This document shows positions 23,646-33,182 of a DNA stretch of 64,000 nt, one piece after another. Within the stretch, counting starts at the first letter, position 1, and each line of letters opens with the position of its first letter. The DNA is from an uncultured Lachnospiraceae bacterium. Its GTDB lineage: Bacteria; Bacillota; Clostridia; Lachnospirales; Lachnospiraceae. The notes below the pieces were generated by a model. It made no database searches. It was not told where the DNA came from and saw only the letters and a program-made list of their open reading frames with translations. A program made the translations under genes and the position numbers. The DNA is taken from assembly GCA_948794795.1 (NCBI GenBank), contig CAQGLR010000008.1, forward strand, positions 44,721 to 108,720. Reading direction: 5' to 3'.

Positions 23646-24431
23646 TCAGTTTTTAGAAATATTACATACTACAAAAGGATATTTATCACCTTCATATATA
23701 CCTGCTACTATTAACATTTTTCTTTCTTCATCATAACCACATGTTACTTTGCCTCTGGAAAAATTCTCTTGTGATTTCATTCTAGAAATATCTATACCTG
23801 TTGATTCTGCTGTTTCTTCTATTTCATCATAACTGCACAAATCATAATTCCAGCCATTTTCCTGCAAAATATATCCAGCTGTATCATAATCAGTACACAA
23901 AAGTACATCACATATAACCATAAGGAAATATTCAGACAGGCTGTTACACAAAAGCTTCCATTCTGTTAATTCATCATCCTCAAAAATTTCATAAACAGGA
24001 GGGTCCTCTTTATCTAAATCATCTGCACATATACCATACCTGACTACCCCTGCAGCATAATCACTTCCTATTTCCAAATAATCAGCAACATGTTCTGACC
24101 ATTGTTCTTCAGGGATTTCATAAAGAAACTTCCAGAAACTGGTTCTCTCAATATCCTCATCATCTGCTTCTGGGTCATCCCAGTAATCTTTTTTAAAGTC
24201 TTCTATTTCTTCTTTTATCTGTTTATAATAAAAAAACATATCATCTGTCCATATATCCGCAGTTGATAAAAGAGGGCATTTATATGCCACTTTATAAAAA
24301 TTACGTAAGCATAATGGAAGCTTTACATTATTTTCTCTTTCAAATCCATTAAGAAATTCCTCACCTGCTGGCTGGTTATAACCTAGTATTCCAAGAATCT
24401 GGTCTGCTTTTATATTATAATTTATTGACAT
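23646..24431 (-). CDS. SUKH (SMI1/KNR4-like) family protein, copy 1
   Basis: 261 acidic residues from ATG at 24431 (GGAGG upstream). The N-terminal part (FERENNVKLPLCLRNFYKVAY) fits the SUKH pattern, and the protein is a clear paralogue of the one at 62248-63009: shared DKEDPP, ENGWNY and the same length and order of motifs. SUKH proteins are often immunity factors against contact-dependent or polymorphic toxins; no toxin gene is next to this one. It stands alone between the nucleotidyltransferase operon and the DUF362 gene. Confidence 0.68.
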   Translation of the reverse strand: MSINYNIKADQILGILGYNQPAGEEFLNGFERENNVKLPLCLRNFYKVAYKCPLLSTADIWTDDMFFYYKQIKEEIEDFKKDYWDDPEADDEDIERTSFWKFLYEIPEEQWSEHVADYLEIGSDYAAGVVRYGICADDLDKEDPPVYEIFEDDELTEWKLLCNSLSEYFLMVICDVLLCTDYDTAGYILQENGWNYDLCSYDEIEETAESTGIDISRMKSQENFSRGKVTCGYDEERKMLIVAGIYEGDKYPFVVCNISKN

Positions 24432-24503
24432 ACTAACCTCCATTCTGCAACTGGTATCTGGCAATATCTTATACTATTATAAAAACCTGCTGCCAGACAA
24501 CTT

Positions 24504-25604
24504 TTAATTTATCCATTCTTTTTCTAAAAACCCCACAATATCCACAGCTTTTGGTGGACATCCTCCAAGGCTTTTATTAAAACATTTTGTACACTGTCCA
24601 ACACCTAATTCCCCACTCTTTCCACGGTACCCCTGCCCAATAGCTATTGAAGCCTTTGGCAGTCCATGCAGCCCATGCTTTTCATTAATACGCCCAAGTG
24701 CATAAACCAGTGAACCATAACAAGCTGAACACGCATCTTTGGGTTTTGCATATTCTGCAAGCTTGGACACACGCTGCGTATGGTGTATTTTCCTTATACC
24801 GGACCCACCTTCATTTAAAGAAATAAGATTAGCGCCCGCTACATCTGTGCTGCCAACACCAAGCTGTTCTGCAATACGTATATATCCAATATCATATGGA
24901 TGGTATCCAATACTCTCAGCAGCAAAGCTATCACATAAAACTGGGTCTTTAAATGCAAGTATCCTGTTCATTACAACAGGATTGCCGCCATCTTCAAAGT
25001 CCAGGTCCCCACAGATATTATCTGCCAGTATAAAATCCTGGCGGATTACTGTATTAAGATGTGCAATAGGTTTATGAAGCCCCAGTGTATGGAACCTTCG
25101 TTTCTCAGAATTTGGAATTAACCCTTTGCTGTTCTTTAGTGCACATGTAACCATTGTCTGGCAATGCCCTTTTACAACAGGAATATTAATTAGATAATCA
25201 AGTTCCAGTGCCTTATCACATACAGAAAGCATCATTCCTGATGCATCTAAAGTCTTTGAAGAATCCTTCTGCAAATCTATAAATGGTACATTATGTTCTA
25301 TACACACATCATAAATACCACAAGTCTTTACTGCCCTTGAAGTAACGTCGCCTACCCACGAACCTTCAAGTACAACAATATTAGAAAAACCTTCTTCCTG
25401 CAAGTAAGTTAGTACACCGTCTACAAGTTCAGGATGTGTAACTGCTCCGTCCTTTGCCTTTTTTGCACCAAGTATATTAGGTTTTACTCCAATTCTCTTG
25501 TTTCTGTCCCCAATATCTTCCGCAAGCCTTGCAGCACGGAGTATATTAAGTGTCATCTGTTTATAATCTTCACCTTGTATTATATATACATCATTCTTTT
25601 CCAT
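24504..25604 (-). CDS. DUF362-domain protein with C-terminal cysteine cluster
   Basis: 366 residues. The DUF362 domain runs to about residue 270 (KPNILGAKKAKDGAVTHPELV, VVLEGSWVGD, PVVKGHCQTMVTCALKNSKGLIP, FKDPVLCDSFAAES). The C-terminus has CSACYGSLVYAL and CTKCFNKSLGGCPPKAVD, which could bind an iron-sulphur cluster. The family's role is unknown; members are often annotated as iron-sulphur proteins. ATG at 25604 after GGGGAAG is preferred to a TTG just before it. It is divergent from the chemoreceptor gene. Confidence 0.85.
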   Translation of the reverse strand: MEKNDVYIIQGEDYKQMTLNILRAARLAEDIGDRNKRIGVKPNILGAKKAKDGAVTHPELVDGVLTYLQEEGFSNIVVLEGSWVGDVTSRAVKTCGIYDVCIEHNVPFIDLQKDSSKTLDASGMMLSVCDKALELDYLINIPVVKGHCQTMVTCALKNSKGLIPNSEKRRFHTLGLHKPIAHLNTVIRQDFILADNICGDLDFEDGGNPVVMNRILAFKDPVLCDSFAAESIGYHPYDIGYIRIAEQLGVGSTDVAGANLISLNEGGSGIRKIHHTQRVSKLAEYAKPKDACSACYGSLVYALGRINEKHGLHGLPKASIAIGQGYRGKSGELGVGQCTKCFNKSLGGCPPKAVDIVGFLEKEWIN

Positions 25605-25802
25605 CAATCTTCCCCAGTCTGGTTTAAATATTAGCGGTCTGGATAATACTGCCTTTAATTACATTATACATCTATTATATTTCCATATCAACAAATTTTA
25701 CTTTAAACAAAAAATAAAAACTTGTGTAATGTATGTTAAAAATGTGTTATACTATAAAGGCCCCTTAATAATGGGAGTTTCTATAAACAAAAGGAGAATC
25801 CT

Positions 25803-27854
25803 ATGAAATTCAAAAGCATATCCAGCAAATTCATGCTTCCAATGATACTAATTTTAAGCATATTTGCTGCCACTATTTTAGGCATTACTGGAAACCTGTT
25901 GCAAGACACATACAATAGCCAGATTATAAAGCAGGACAGTGAAATCAATAGTTTCATAGCACAGTCTGTTGGAAACTTTATGAATAAAGCATATGCAGTT
26001 ACAGAAGAACTTGCATACTCAAAAGCAATACTTACTATGAACGGCAAATTACAAGCTCCTGCTATAAAAGGTACTGCACAAAGAAATGATTATTTTGAAC
26101 TGGTATACATACAGGACACCAATGGTGACCAGACTGCACGTTCTGTTGGGGAATTAAGTAACAGGGCAAACAGATGGTGGTTTAAACAGATGATGGAATT
26201 ACAAAAACCATTTATATCCAAATCGTATTATTCAGTTTCAACAAATATGGCATGTGCATCTATTTTTTATCCATTAATAACTGGCAGCCAGATGAAAGGA
26301 ATACTTGCAACTGATATAAAACTCACTACATTGCAGTCACTTATTGAAGAATCATCAGATATGGAAAATGACAGGATATCTTTTATTATAGATGGTGAAG
26401 GTACTATACTTGCACACCCTGAAAGTATTTATTATGAAGAATTATATAACTATAAAACCCTTACCAGGACAATATCCCAAAAAGACTCTGATGGCAAGAC
26501 CTTATATGACAATGAAGGAAATATACTTACTACAGAAAAACCAATAAAAATTTCAAAAGATTTTTCAGAGATGGTTTCAAATGTCATGTCAGGCAAGAGT
26601 GGTTCAACAGAAGTAATGTATAACAACATGCCTTATTATGCAAGTTATTCACCTATAGAGCTTGATGGGGTTTCTGATACATGGTCTGTTATTACACTAC
26701 ACAATAAAGATAAAGCTTTGTCATTACTGCAAAAGGTTAATAAAGCTGGAATAACTGTAACTATTATAGCAATAATATTTGCTATAATTCTTGTACTTAT
26801 TGTGGCCAGGACTATCACAAAACCAATCCGTCTCTGCCTTAACAGCCTTGAAAATCTCGCAGAAGGCAATTTAACAGCAGTTACACATGAAATCCGTGGC
26901 AATGATGAAAGTGCCAGGCTGTTAATTAATATTAATAAAACTACACACACACTGGAAAATATTATGCTTGAAATAAATTCTTTTGTTGAAAAAATAGCAA
27001 ATGGTGATTTTAGTGAAACTATTTCTAATGAATTCCGGGGTGAATTCAGTAATCTTGTTGCTTCGCTAAAGTCAATTAATGAAAGTATGGGAGAAACAAT
27101 ACGGCATATTAATCAAAATTCAGCAGCACTTATAACTGGCATACAGAATTTTGATGTATCAGTACAAGTGTTAGCTGATGGAACTTCAGACCAGGCAAGT
27201 GCCACAGAAGAATTATTTGCATCATTAACTGGAATTACAGAAGAAGTTAAACAAAACTCTAATAATACAAAACTTGCTGATGAAATGATGGCATCAACAG
27301 TTAAAGAATTAGAAGAAGGTAATAAAAACCTGCAGAAACTTGCAAACTCTATGAATAATATTGAAGCAAATTCTAATGAAATAAGCAGCATTACAAACCT
27401 TATGCAAAGTATTGCATCACAGACAAACCTGCTCTCAATGAATGCTTCTGTCGAAGCTGCAAGAGCTGGTGAAGCTGGAAAAGGATTTGCAGTAGTAGCC
27501 TCTGAAATACGCAGCCTTGCAGCACAATGTAATAATGCTGCGGCAAAAACTGCAGAACTTATTGGGAAAACATGCAGTAATGTCAAAGACGGAATGGATG
27601 ACCTGGACATTGCACTTAAATCATTAAAAAATATAGCAGAAAAGAACCAGTACACTGATAAACTTATAAATAGTATTTCAATGGCAACTAAAGACCAGTC
27701 TGAGGCAATAACCCAGATACATTCAGCATTAGAACAGATTGCACTGGTAACACAGAACAATTCTTCAACAGCACATGAAAATGCACAAACTAGCAAAGAA
27801 ATGATGTACTATGCTGGACAACTTAAAGAAATTCTTAGTAAATATAATTATTAA
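25803..27854 (+). CDS. Methyl-accepting chemotaxis protein (dCache sensor)
   Basis: 683 residues. Membrane segments at about 10-30 and 315-338 frame a periplasm-side double-Cache-like sensor (ANRWWFKQMMELQKPFISKSYYS and ILATDIKLTTLQSLIEE are typical ligand-pocket stretches). HAMP follows, then the signalling domain with the hairpin tip QTNLLSMNASVEAARAGEAGKGFAVVASEIRSLA. It signals to CheA/CheW through a cytoplasmic array; the ligand may be an amino acid or related small molecule. No che or flagellar genes are nearby apart from a DUF342 protein at 41.2 kb. AAGGAG precedes ATG. Confidence 0.93.
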   Translation: MKFKSISSKFMLPMILILSIFAATILGITGNLLQDTYNSQIIKQDSEINSFIAQSVGNFMNKAYAVTEELAYSKAILTMNGKLQAPAIKGTAQRNDYFELVYIQDTNGDQTARSVGELSNRANRWWFKQMMELQKPFISKSYYSVSTNMACASIFYPLITGSQMKGILATDIKLTTLQSLIEESSDMENDRISFIIDGEGTILAHPESIYYEELYNYKTLTRTISQKDSDGKTLYDNEGNILTTEKPIKISKDFSEMVSNVMSGKSGSTEVMYNNMPYYASYSPIELDGVSDTWSVITLHNKDKALSLLQKVNKAGITVTIIAIIFAIILVLIVARTITKPIRLCLNSLENLAEGNLTAVTHEIRGNDESARLLININKTTHTLENIMLEINSFVEKIANGDFSETISNEFRGEFSNLVASLKSINESMGETIRHINQNSAALITGIQNFDVSVQVLADGTSDQASATEELFASLTGITEEVKQNSNNTKLADEMMASTVKELEEGNKNLQKLANSMNNIEANSNEISSITNLMQSIASQTNLLSMNASVEAARAGEAGKGFAVVASEIRSLAAQCNNAAAKTAELIGKTCSNVKDGMDDLDIALKSLKNIAEKNQYTDKLINSISMATKDQSEAITQIHSALEQIALVTQNNSSTAHENAQTSKEMMYYAGQLKEILSKYNY

Positions 27855-27859
27855 AATAT

Positions 27860-27898
27860 AACTGGCAGGGCAAATATTGTATATATACCCTGCCAGTT
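27860..27898. terminator. Bidirectional terminator between the chemoreceptor and LD-carboxypeptidase genes
   Basis: Stem AACTGGCAGGG (27860-27870) with CCCTGCCAGTT (27888-27898), perfect over 11 bases, between two converging genes. T-rich sequence follows on the plus side. Confidence 0.75.
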
Positions 27899-27910
27899 TA
27901 CAGATAAACT

Positions 27911-28942
27911 TTAATTATATTTTACAGAAACTTCATTGCCTTCTGCCCTTACATGTACTTTAGCACCTGTAATAAGAGGCATCATTGGAGGAAGATGGCC
28001 TATATCCATATCCATTATAACTGGTACATTATATTCTCCCAAAATACCAGTTACTGCCCTATACTGGTCCAGACCTAGAAATTCCTCCCCAAAACAAAAC
28101 GGGCGTCCTATAAGAAATCCTTTTACATACTTAAACCATCCAGCATGTGCAAGCTGCCACAATGCCCTTCTTATCCCCATTACATTTAAATCACAGGCTT
28201 CCATAAACCAGATTATGCCATCTTCTTTATACTTTTCATTAAACCCTGCCACTTTGTCATACTTTGTCCCAACAAGTGTACCCAGGCAGTCAAGACAGCC
28301 TCCTATAAGCCTTCCACTTATATCTGCACCATTGCCATTGTTAGTATTACCATTATAATAAACCAGGTTCTTTCTCTCTGTAACATTATATGGTTCAAGC
28401 GGGTTTTCCTCTGTTTTAAGTGATTCCTTTTCCCACATATCATAACCATGTACTTCTGATATCCTTCCCGTAATTATATCAAATGCATCCTGTATTGACT
28501 TATGCCATGTCCTCATGCCAAATGCAGGTGCACATGGCGCATATATTGCAGCAGTGTCACAAATTGTTGGAAGCAGGAATGTCATATTAGTATTGTCTGA
28601 AAAACCCATATACCACACTGGTCCTGACCTGGATATACTGTTAAAATTTACATAATCCAGGACTTCACACATAAGCTCACCACCGCCGCATGAAATAATT
28701 ACGTCTGCTTTTTTACCTGTCATAAAATAGTTAAGTTCTTCACCACACTTTTCAGGTGTATTGCTTATGCCAATTCCACATCCTTCATAGCAGTTACTTC
28801 CAATTTCAAGTTTATATCCCATTTCTTTAAATTTATCCTGGGCACTTATAAAGCCGCTTTTATATGGCTCTATATTACATCCAAATGATGGTGCTACAAA
28901 ACCTATTGTACCTCCATCTTTTAAAAATCCTGGTATCCTCAC
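27911..28942 (-). CDS. S66-family LD-carboxypeptidase (LdcA/MccF-like)
   Basis: About 343 residues. The S66 triad is visible: nucleophile Ser in YMGFSDNT, Glu in IWFMEACD and His in DIGHLPPM. The family cuts L,D-peptide bonds in peptidoglycan tetrapeptides (LdcA) or inactivates microcin C-type peptides (MccF). GTG at 28942, with GGAGGG six bases upstream, gives a start VRIPGFLKDGGTIGFVAPS that fits the family; the frame stays open further but has no ribosome site. SGLD of LdcA reads CGGGELMCE here, as in many clostridial members. Confidence 0.9.
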   Translation of the reverse strand: MRIPGFLKDGGTIGFVAPSFGCNIEPYKSGFISAQDKFKEMGYKLEIGSNCYEGCGIGISNTPEKCGEELNYFMTGKKADVIISCGGGELMCEVLDYVNFNSISRSGPVWYMGFSDNTNMTFLLPTICDTAAIYAPCAPAFGMRTWHKSIQDAFDIITGRISEVHGYDMWEKESLKTEENPLEPYNVTERKNLVYYNGNTNNGNGADISGRLIGGCLDCLGTLVGTKYDKVAGFNEKYKEDGIIWFMEACDLNVMGIRRALWQLAHAGWFKYVKGFLIGRPFCFGEEFLGLDQYRAVTGILGEYNVPVIMDMDIGHLPPMMPLITGAKVHVRAEGNEVSVKYN

Positions 28943-29152
28943 TATTATCCCTCCATACCAGGGATTGTCTGTAAATCCCAAAACACATAAATTATTATCT
29001 AAAATAATATTTGTGCAATTTCCAGACATGCCCTGTCCATGTTTTCTATAAATCTGTCATATGTCTTTTTCTATATCTGGCTCTCTTATAATACAACAGT
29101 ACTTTTCTATTTTCAACAGTTTTCTATTTTAAGTTTCCCCATTTTTTAAACA

Positions 29153-29180
29153 ACACAAAGATTATATTATTCTGGCAAGT
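29153..29180. repeat. Short remnant of the palindromic element
   Basis: ACACAAAGATTATATTATTC then TGGCAAGT matches the outer flank plus start of the CTCTGGCAAG arm seen at 8950, 53030 and 53215 with one mismatch. The rest of the element is gone. Confidence 0.6.
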
Positions 29181-29312
29181 AAAAAATAAATATAATAAAA
29201 AATAATTTATTTTAATATTTTTGTCAGATTCCAGTAACTTAAATAGTATTATATATGAATGTACATTTAAAACAGGTTTAAATAAATACGTTTAAAACCA
29301 GAAAGGAAAATT

Positions 29313-29822
29313 ATGTATACAGAATATGACATAGAAGAACTGTTTGAAAAATACTCTGATATGGTTTACAGGATTGCCATATCATATGGGAACCAGGTAC
29401 AATTTGCAGAAGATGTTGTCCAGGAAGTTTTTCTGCGCTTCCTGAAGAAAATGCCACAATTTAAAAACAGCCAGCATGAAAAAGCATGGTTTATACGTGT
29501 AACAGTAAATTGTTGTAAAAGCATGGTTTCTTCTGCATGGATGAAACGCACACAGCCACTAGAAGAAACAGGACAAGCAGTATTTATGCCACAATATGAA
29601 GATTACAACAACCTTTATGAAATAATGGCAAAACTGCCTCCAAAATACCGCACTGTATTATACTTGCGTTACTATGAAGAGTACAAGGTAAAAGAAATTG
29701 CAAAGATACTGCGCATAACACCAAACCTGGTATCTGCCAGGCTGTCACGTGCAAAAAAATTTATAAAACAGGAAATTATAGAAGAAAGGAAGGAATTTAG
29801 AAATGAAACAAGAATTATTTAA
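29313..29822 (+). CDS. ECF-type RNA polymerase sigma factor
   Basis: 169 residues: region 2 at about 8-75 (LFEKYSDMVYRIAIS, AEDVVQEVFLRFLKK) and region 4 at about 105-160 (LPPKYRTVLYLRYYEEYKVKEIAKILRITPNLVSARLSRAK). It has AAAGGAA before ATG. The last 20 bases overlap the next gene, which encodes a membrane anti-sigma factor, so the pair is made together. The target regulon cannot be read from this window. Confidence 0.93.
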   Translation: MYTEYDIEELFEKYSDMVYRIAISYGNQVQFAEDVVQEVFLRFLKKMPQFKNSQHEKAWFIRVTVNCCKSMVSSAWMKRTQPLEETGQAVFMPQYEDYNNLYEIMAKLPPKYRTVLYLRYYEEYKVKEIAKILRITPNLVSARLSRAKKFIKQEIIEERKEFRNETRII

Positions 29823-30855
29823 AGAAATGTATAACAATATACATCTGGACAGTGGACAAAAAGAAAGAATACTAAGCTGTCTTGAGAAAGAAAACTACAA
29901 GATACAATCAAAACCACGTAAAAAGTTCCATATACCAGCCATAGCAGCATGTGCATGTATTGTCCTGCTTGCTGCAGTACCTGTACTTGCTGCAAATACA
30001 CCAGTGCTTGACAGGATTACACAAGCATTTGCTTTACTTAATTCCCATGAAACCCAGCTTACAGAAGAACAGAAAAATATATATACTAAATATGGAAATA
30101 TACTAGATAATAAAATTAAATTAGATAGTTGTACTATTACACTTGAAGCTGCCGTATGCGATGAAATCCTTATGTGTATTCCATTTTCTATAGAACCAGA
30201 AGGTGAAGCATTACCAGCAAATAAAGATATATATGGCACAATGTTGTATAAAAAAATACAAAATGAAATAGGAAATTTAATATTTTGCTTTAAAAATACA
30301 GAAAACCGCCTGGACTGGGAAGACTTTTTAGGCAAATTCTCTATACTCCCTTCAGAAATACAGGAAGATGGTACTTTAAAAGGATGTTACCTGATAACCT
30401 ATGATGAAAGGGAAATAATAAAACCAGGCGTTATAGTGCAGGTAAAACTGCCAGACAAACAAGACAGTTTTATAGCAAGAGAAACTGCCAGTGAGTTTAC
30501 TATTAATAAGATTACTGAAAGTTATAATATACCATTTGATAAAGAACTACTGCCATCACAAGGACTTTACCCAGCTACTAATATGGAAATCTCACCTCTG
30601 TCACTTAGAATAGATGGAACTAAAACCAATGGTGAATTAGGATTTATGTCTAATTTATTCTTTTATGATATAACCGTTGAATTAAAAGATGGAACCATTG
30701 TAGAAAATTCAAGTACAGGTCCAAGAGGCAGTGAATCTGGCAACACTTATAGCATATTCCAGACATTTGACAGCCCTGTTAATATAGAAGATGTCGCAGG
30801 AATACGTATTGAAGGCCGGGATTTTAACCTGTGGTTTCCTGTAAAAGGAGAATAA
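29803..30855 (+). CDS. Anti-sigma factor, DUF4179-like membrane protein
   Basis: 350 residues: a short cytoplasmic part (1-43) that would bind the sigma factor, one membrane segment at about 46-63 (IAACACIVLLAAVPVLAA), then a large extracellular domain of beta character. The DUF4179-type layout and the overlap with the ECF sigma gene give the role. The N-terminal part has no zinc-binding HxxxCxxC motif, so it is not a ZAS-type anti-sigma. Release probably involves regulated proteolysis, as in relatives. Confidence 0.83.
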   Translation: MKQELFKEMYNNIHLDSGQKERILSCLEKENYKIQSKPRKKFHIPAIAACACIVLLAAVPVLAANTPVLDRITQAFALLNSHETQLTEEQKNIYTKYGNILDNKIKLDSCTITLEAAVCDEILMCIPFSIEPEGEALPANKDIYGTMLYKKIQNEIGNLIFCFKNTENRLDWEDFLGKFSILPSEIQEDGTLKGCYLITYDEREIIKPGVIVQVKLPDKQDSFIARETASEFTINKITESYNIPFDKELLPSQGLYPATNMEISPLSLRIDGTKTNGELGFMSNLFFYDITVELKDGTIVENSSTGPRGSESGNTYSIFQTFDSPVNIEDVAGIRIEGRDFNLWFPVKGE

Positions 30856-30881
30856 ACACCTGGTACACCTGTGGGGAATAC

Positions 30882-30917
30882 AGCCAGGATTCTGCATAAA
30901 CTGTAGAATTCCTGGCT
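30882..30917. terminator. Bidirectional terminator between anti-sigma and nfo genes
   Basis: AGCCAGGATTCTGCA pairs with TGTAGAATTCCTGGCT around a short loop; two converging genes end on either side. Confidence 0.7.
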
Positions 30918-30923
30918 ATATAT

Positions 30924-31757
30924 TTATTCCCCCATCCATTCTTTAAACATTGCAATCTCTCTTATATATCCTTCATCATCATTAGGAGTTTCAAGGATAA
31001 ATGGCTTCCCAGCCAGCTCAGGATGTAGTGCAACACGTTTCATTGCCTCAAGCCCTATCTGTCCATATCCAACCCTTTCATGCCTGTCCTTATGAGAACC
31101 ACATTCATTCTTACTATCATTAAAATGGACAGCATATAACTTATCAAGCCCTATTACCTGGTCAAATTCATTAATAACCCCGTCAAGGTTATTTACTATA
31201 TCATAGCCTCCATCCCATACATGGCATGTATCAAAACATACCCCTAACTTATCTTTAAGTTCTGTCCTGTCAATAATCTCCCTTATTTCTTCAAAGGTCC
31301 TGCCAACCTCAGTCCCCTTGCCTGCCATTGTTTCAAGCAGCACAATAGTTGACTGTTCTGGTGACAGCACCTCATTAAGCACATCTGCAATAATTGCAAT
31401 ACCCCTTTCTGCTCCCTGTCCAACATGTGAACCTGGATGGAAATTATAATAATTCCCTGGTGTATATTCCATTCTTTTTAAATCCTCAGAAATTACATCT
31501 TTTGAAAATTTCCTGATATCTTCCTTTACAGCACACAAGTTCATTGTATATGGCGCATGTGCAACAAGCTTCCCAAAACCATTTTCTTCTGTTATCTTAA
31601 GTAATTCCTTTACATCCTCTTCATCAATTTCCTTAGCTTTCCCACCTCTTGGGTTTCTTGTAAAAAACGCAAATGTATTCCCGCCAAGCTTAAGAGCCAT
31701 CTCTCCCATAACAGCATATCCTTTTGCAACAGGTAAATGATTTCCTATATAATACAT
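30924..31757 (-). CDS. nfo: Deoxyribonuclease IV (AP endonuclease)
   Basis: 277 residues from ATG at 31757 (AAAGGAGAG upstream). It has the three-metal AP endonuclease family 2 motifs: FHPGSHVGQG, LLETMAGKGTEVG, CFDTCHVWDGGYD, HFNDSKNECGSHKDRHERVGYGQIG and FILETP. The enzyme cuts DNA 5' to abasic sites in base excision repair. The longer open frame upstream overlaps the phosphatase gene and is not needed. Slightly shorter than the typical 280-285 residues of Nfo. Confidence 0.93.
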   Translation of the reverse strand: MYYIGNHLPVAKGYAVMGEMALKLGGNTFAFFTRNPRGGKAKEIDEEDVKELLKITEENGFGKLVAHAPYTMNLCAVKEDIRKFSKDVISEDLKRMEYTPGNYYNFHPGSHVGQGAERGIAIIADVLNEVLSPEQSTIVLLETMAGKGTEVGRTFEEIREIIDRTELKDKLGVCFDTCHVWDGGYDIVNNLDGVINEFDQVIGLDKLYAVHFNDSKNECGSHKDRHERVGYGQIGLEAMKRVALHPELAGKPFILETPNDDEGYIREIAMFKEWMGE

Positions 31758-31789
31758 ATTCTCTCCTTTACACCAGTTTAACACTTCTG

Positions 31790-32332
31790 CTAGTTCCATT
31801 TATAACATACAAGTTCACAATTTTTTATAGAATAGCTTGAAAATTCCTCATTAGTTTCATCATAAAAATATGAATGTACAATTCTCGCTATCCCGTTATG
31901 TGCCACTATAAGATAAGTTTTATCCTTGTCTTCTTTAATTTCATCAAGAAAATTGTACACCCTTTGTGCCACCCGGAGCATTGATTCCCCACCCTCATAA
32001 TTATCAGCGAAATGGTGCTTTGCTTCTATAAATTCATCAGAACGCCTTCCTCCTCCTTCATATTTTCCAAAATTCTGTTCTGTTATACGTGAATCTGTAC
32101 GCACAGAAATTCCTGTGGCAGAGGAAATATAACCAGCTGTATCCTTTGCCCTTTTAAGAGGTGAAGCCACTATAATATCTATATTAATATTTTTATCCTG
32201 GCTAATCCTTTTTCCAAGGCTTACTGCTTCTTCTCTTCCCTTTTCTGTTAATTCTATATCTGTAGTACCACATACTTTTCCTTCAACATTCCACACAGTC
32301 TGCCCATGCCTTGTTAAATATAAATATCCCAT
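31790..32332 (-). CDS. Histidine phosphatase family protein (phosphoglycerate mutase-like)
   Basis: 180 residues. LTRHGQTVWN (about 6-15) carries the phosphorylated His and LIVAHNGIARI (about 140-150) the second His; VASPLKRAKDT provides the conserved Arg. Such proteins dephosphorylate sugar phosphates, cofactor intermediates or proteins; CobC-type alpha-ribazole phosphatase is one option, as a CobD-like gene is 29 kb away, but nothing local supports it. It lies 32 bases ahead of nfo on the same strand. Confidence 0.88.
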   Translation of the reverse strand: MGYLYLTRHGQTVWNVEGKVCGTTDIELTEKGREEAVSLGKRISQDKNINIDIIVASPLKRAKDTAGYISSATGISVRTDSRITEQNFGKYEGGGRRSDEFIEAKHHFADNYEGGESMLRVAQRVYNFLDEIKEDKDKTYLIVAHNGIARIVHSYFYDETNEEFSSYSIKNCELVCYKWN

Positions 32333-32475
32333 TTGTCCTGCCTGTAACGTATAAACGCCTATTCCTTTCTTATAATAGTTTTATAGTTAAAATACCACAT
32401 ATAGAAATTATTGGCAACTTAAAAAAGGCACTATGTACATATACATAATACCTTTTAACAAGACAAGAGCATAGT

Positions 32476-32808
32476 TTATTCATTAATCTTTGTAAGCTCA
32501 TAAGCAATTTTTATCAGCCTTTCTACATTTTCTAAAGTATTTGGCTTAAACTGTTCTAATGTTGCTACGATTCCATCCTCTGAACTTTTCATATCTTTAC
32601 CAGCCATAATATAATCCATGCTGACATTCAGGGCTTTTGATAATTTCATTAAAGTTACTGCTGAAAATCCTTTTTTACCACTTTCAATTTCATATAAAAA
32701 CTTATCTGATATATCTGCAAGATATGCTAACTGCTCCCTTGTGTATCTCTTTTCCAGCCTTAATTTCTTAATCCTCTTACCAGCTGTTAATTCTTTTGCA
32801 TCATTCAT
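32476..32808 (-). CDS. XRE-family transcriptional regulator
   Basis: 110 residues. An HTH of the Cro/C1 type at about 7-65 (IKKLRLEKRYTREQLAYLADISDKFLYEIESGKKG) followed by a short helical tail. ATG at 32808 is preferred because an ATG four codons upstream touches the GAGGAG ribosome site. It stands alone; no toxin or phage genes are beside it. Confidence 0.85.
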   Translation of the reverse strand: MNDAKELTAGKRIKKLRLEKRYTREQLAYLADISDKFLYEIESGKKGFSAVTLMKLSKALNVSMDYIMAGKDMKSSEDGIVATLEQFKPNTLENVERLIKIAYELTKINE

Positions 32809-32820
32809 TATATAATACAT

Positions 32821-33090
32821 CTCCTCTTTTCATTTGATTATAGCAATATAGCTTTCCCTTTAAACAAGCATTAGCAATAAATATTAAGAATTTTTGTTAC
32901 TTGTTGTTTCCTTTATAATAACAGAAACACGCAGAATTATTAGAAATACCAGCAATGTATATTTGTTTATGTGTATTATTTGAAAAATATTACATTGTAG
33001 CAATAATATCTCTACACTAGCATTACTGTTTTTAACATTAAGCCAGGTTAATTACTATTAATATTTTTTTAGCGTTTATATTTTAAGTTA
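32821..33090. other. Non-coding gap between the XRE gene and the GHKL kinase terminator
   Basis: AT-rich with no reading frame or repeat that I can support; it probably holds the XRE promoter. Confidence 0.5.
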
Positions 33091-33146
33091 AAAAAAGCTG
33101 GTGCATCAAAAAACATACTATATAATGTTTTTTAATACACCAGCTT
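33091..33146 (-). terminator. Terminator after the GHKL kinase
   Basis: A long stem, AAGCTGGTG...AAAAAACAT (33095-33115) with ATGTTTTTT...CACCAGCTT (33125-33146), followed on the minus strand by a run of T. Confidence 0.7.
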
Positions 33147-33182
33147 ATTCTGGCAAAATATTATAAATATAAATTTGTTATT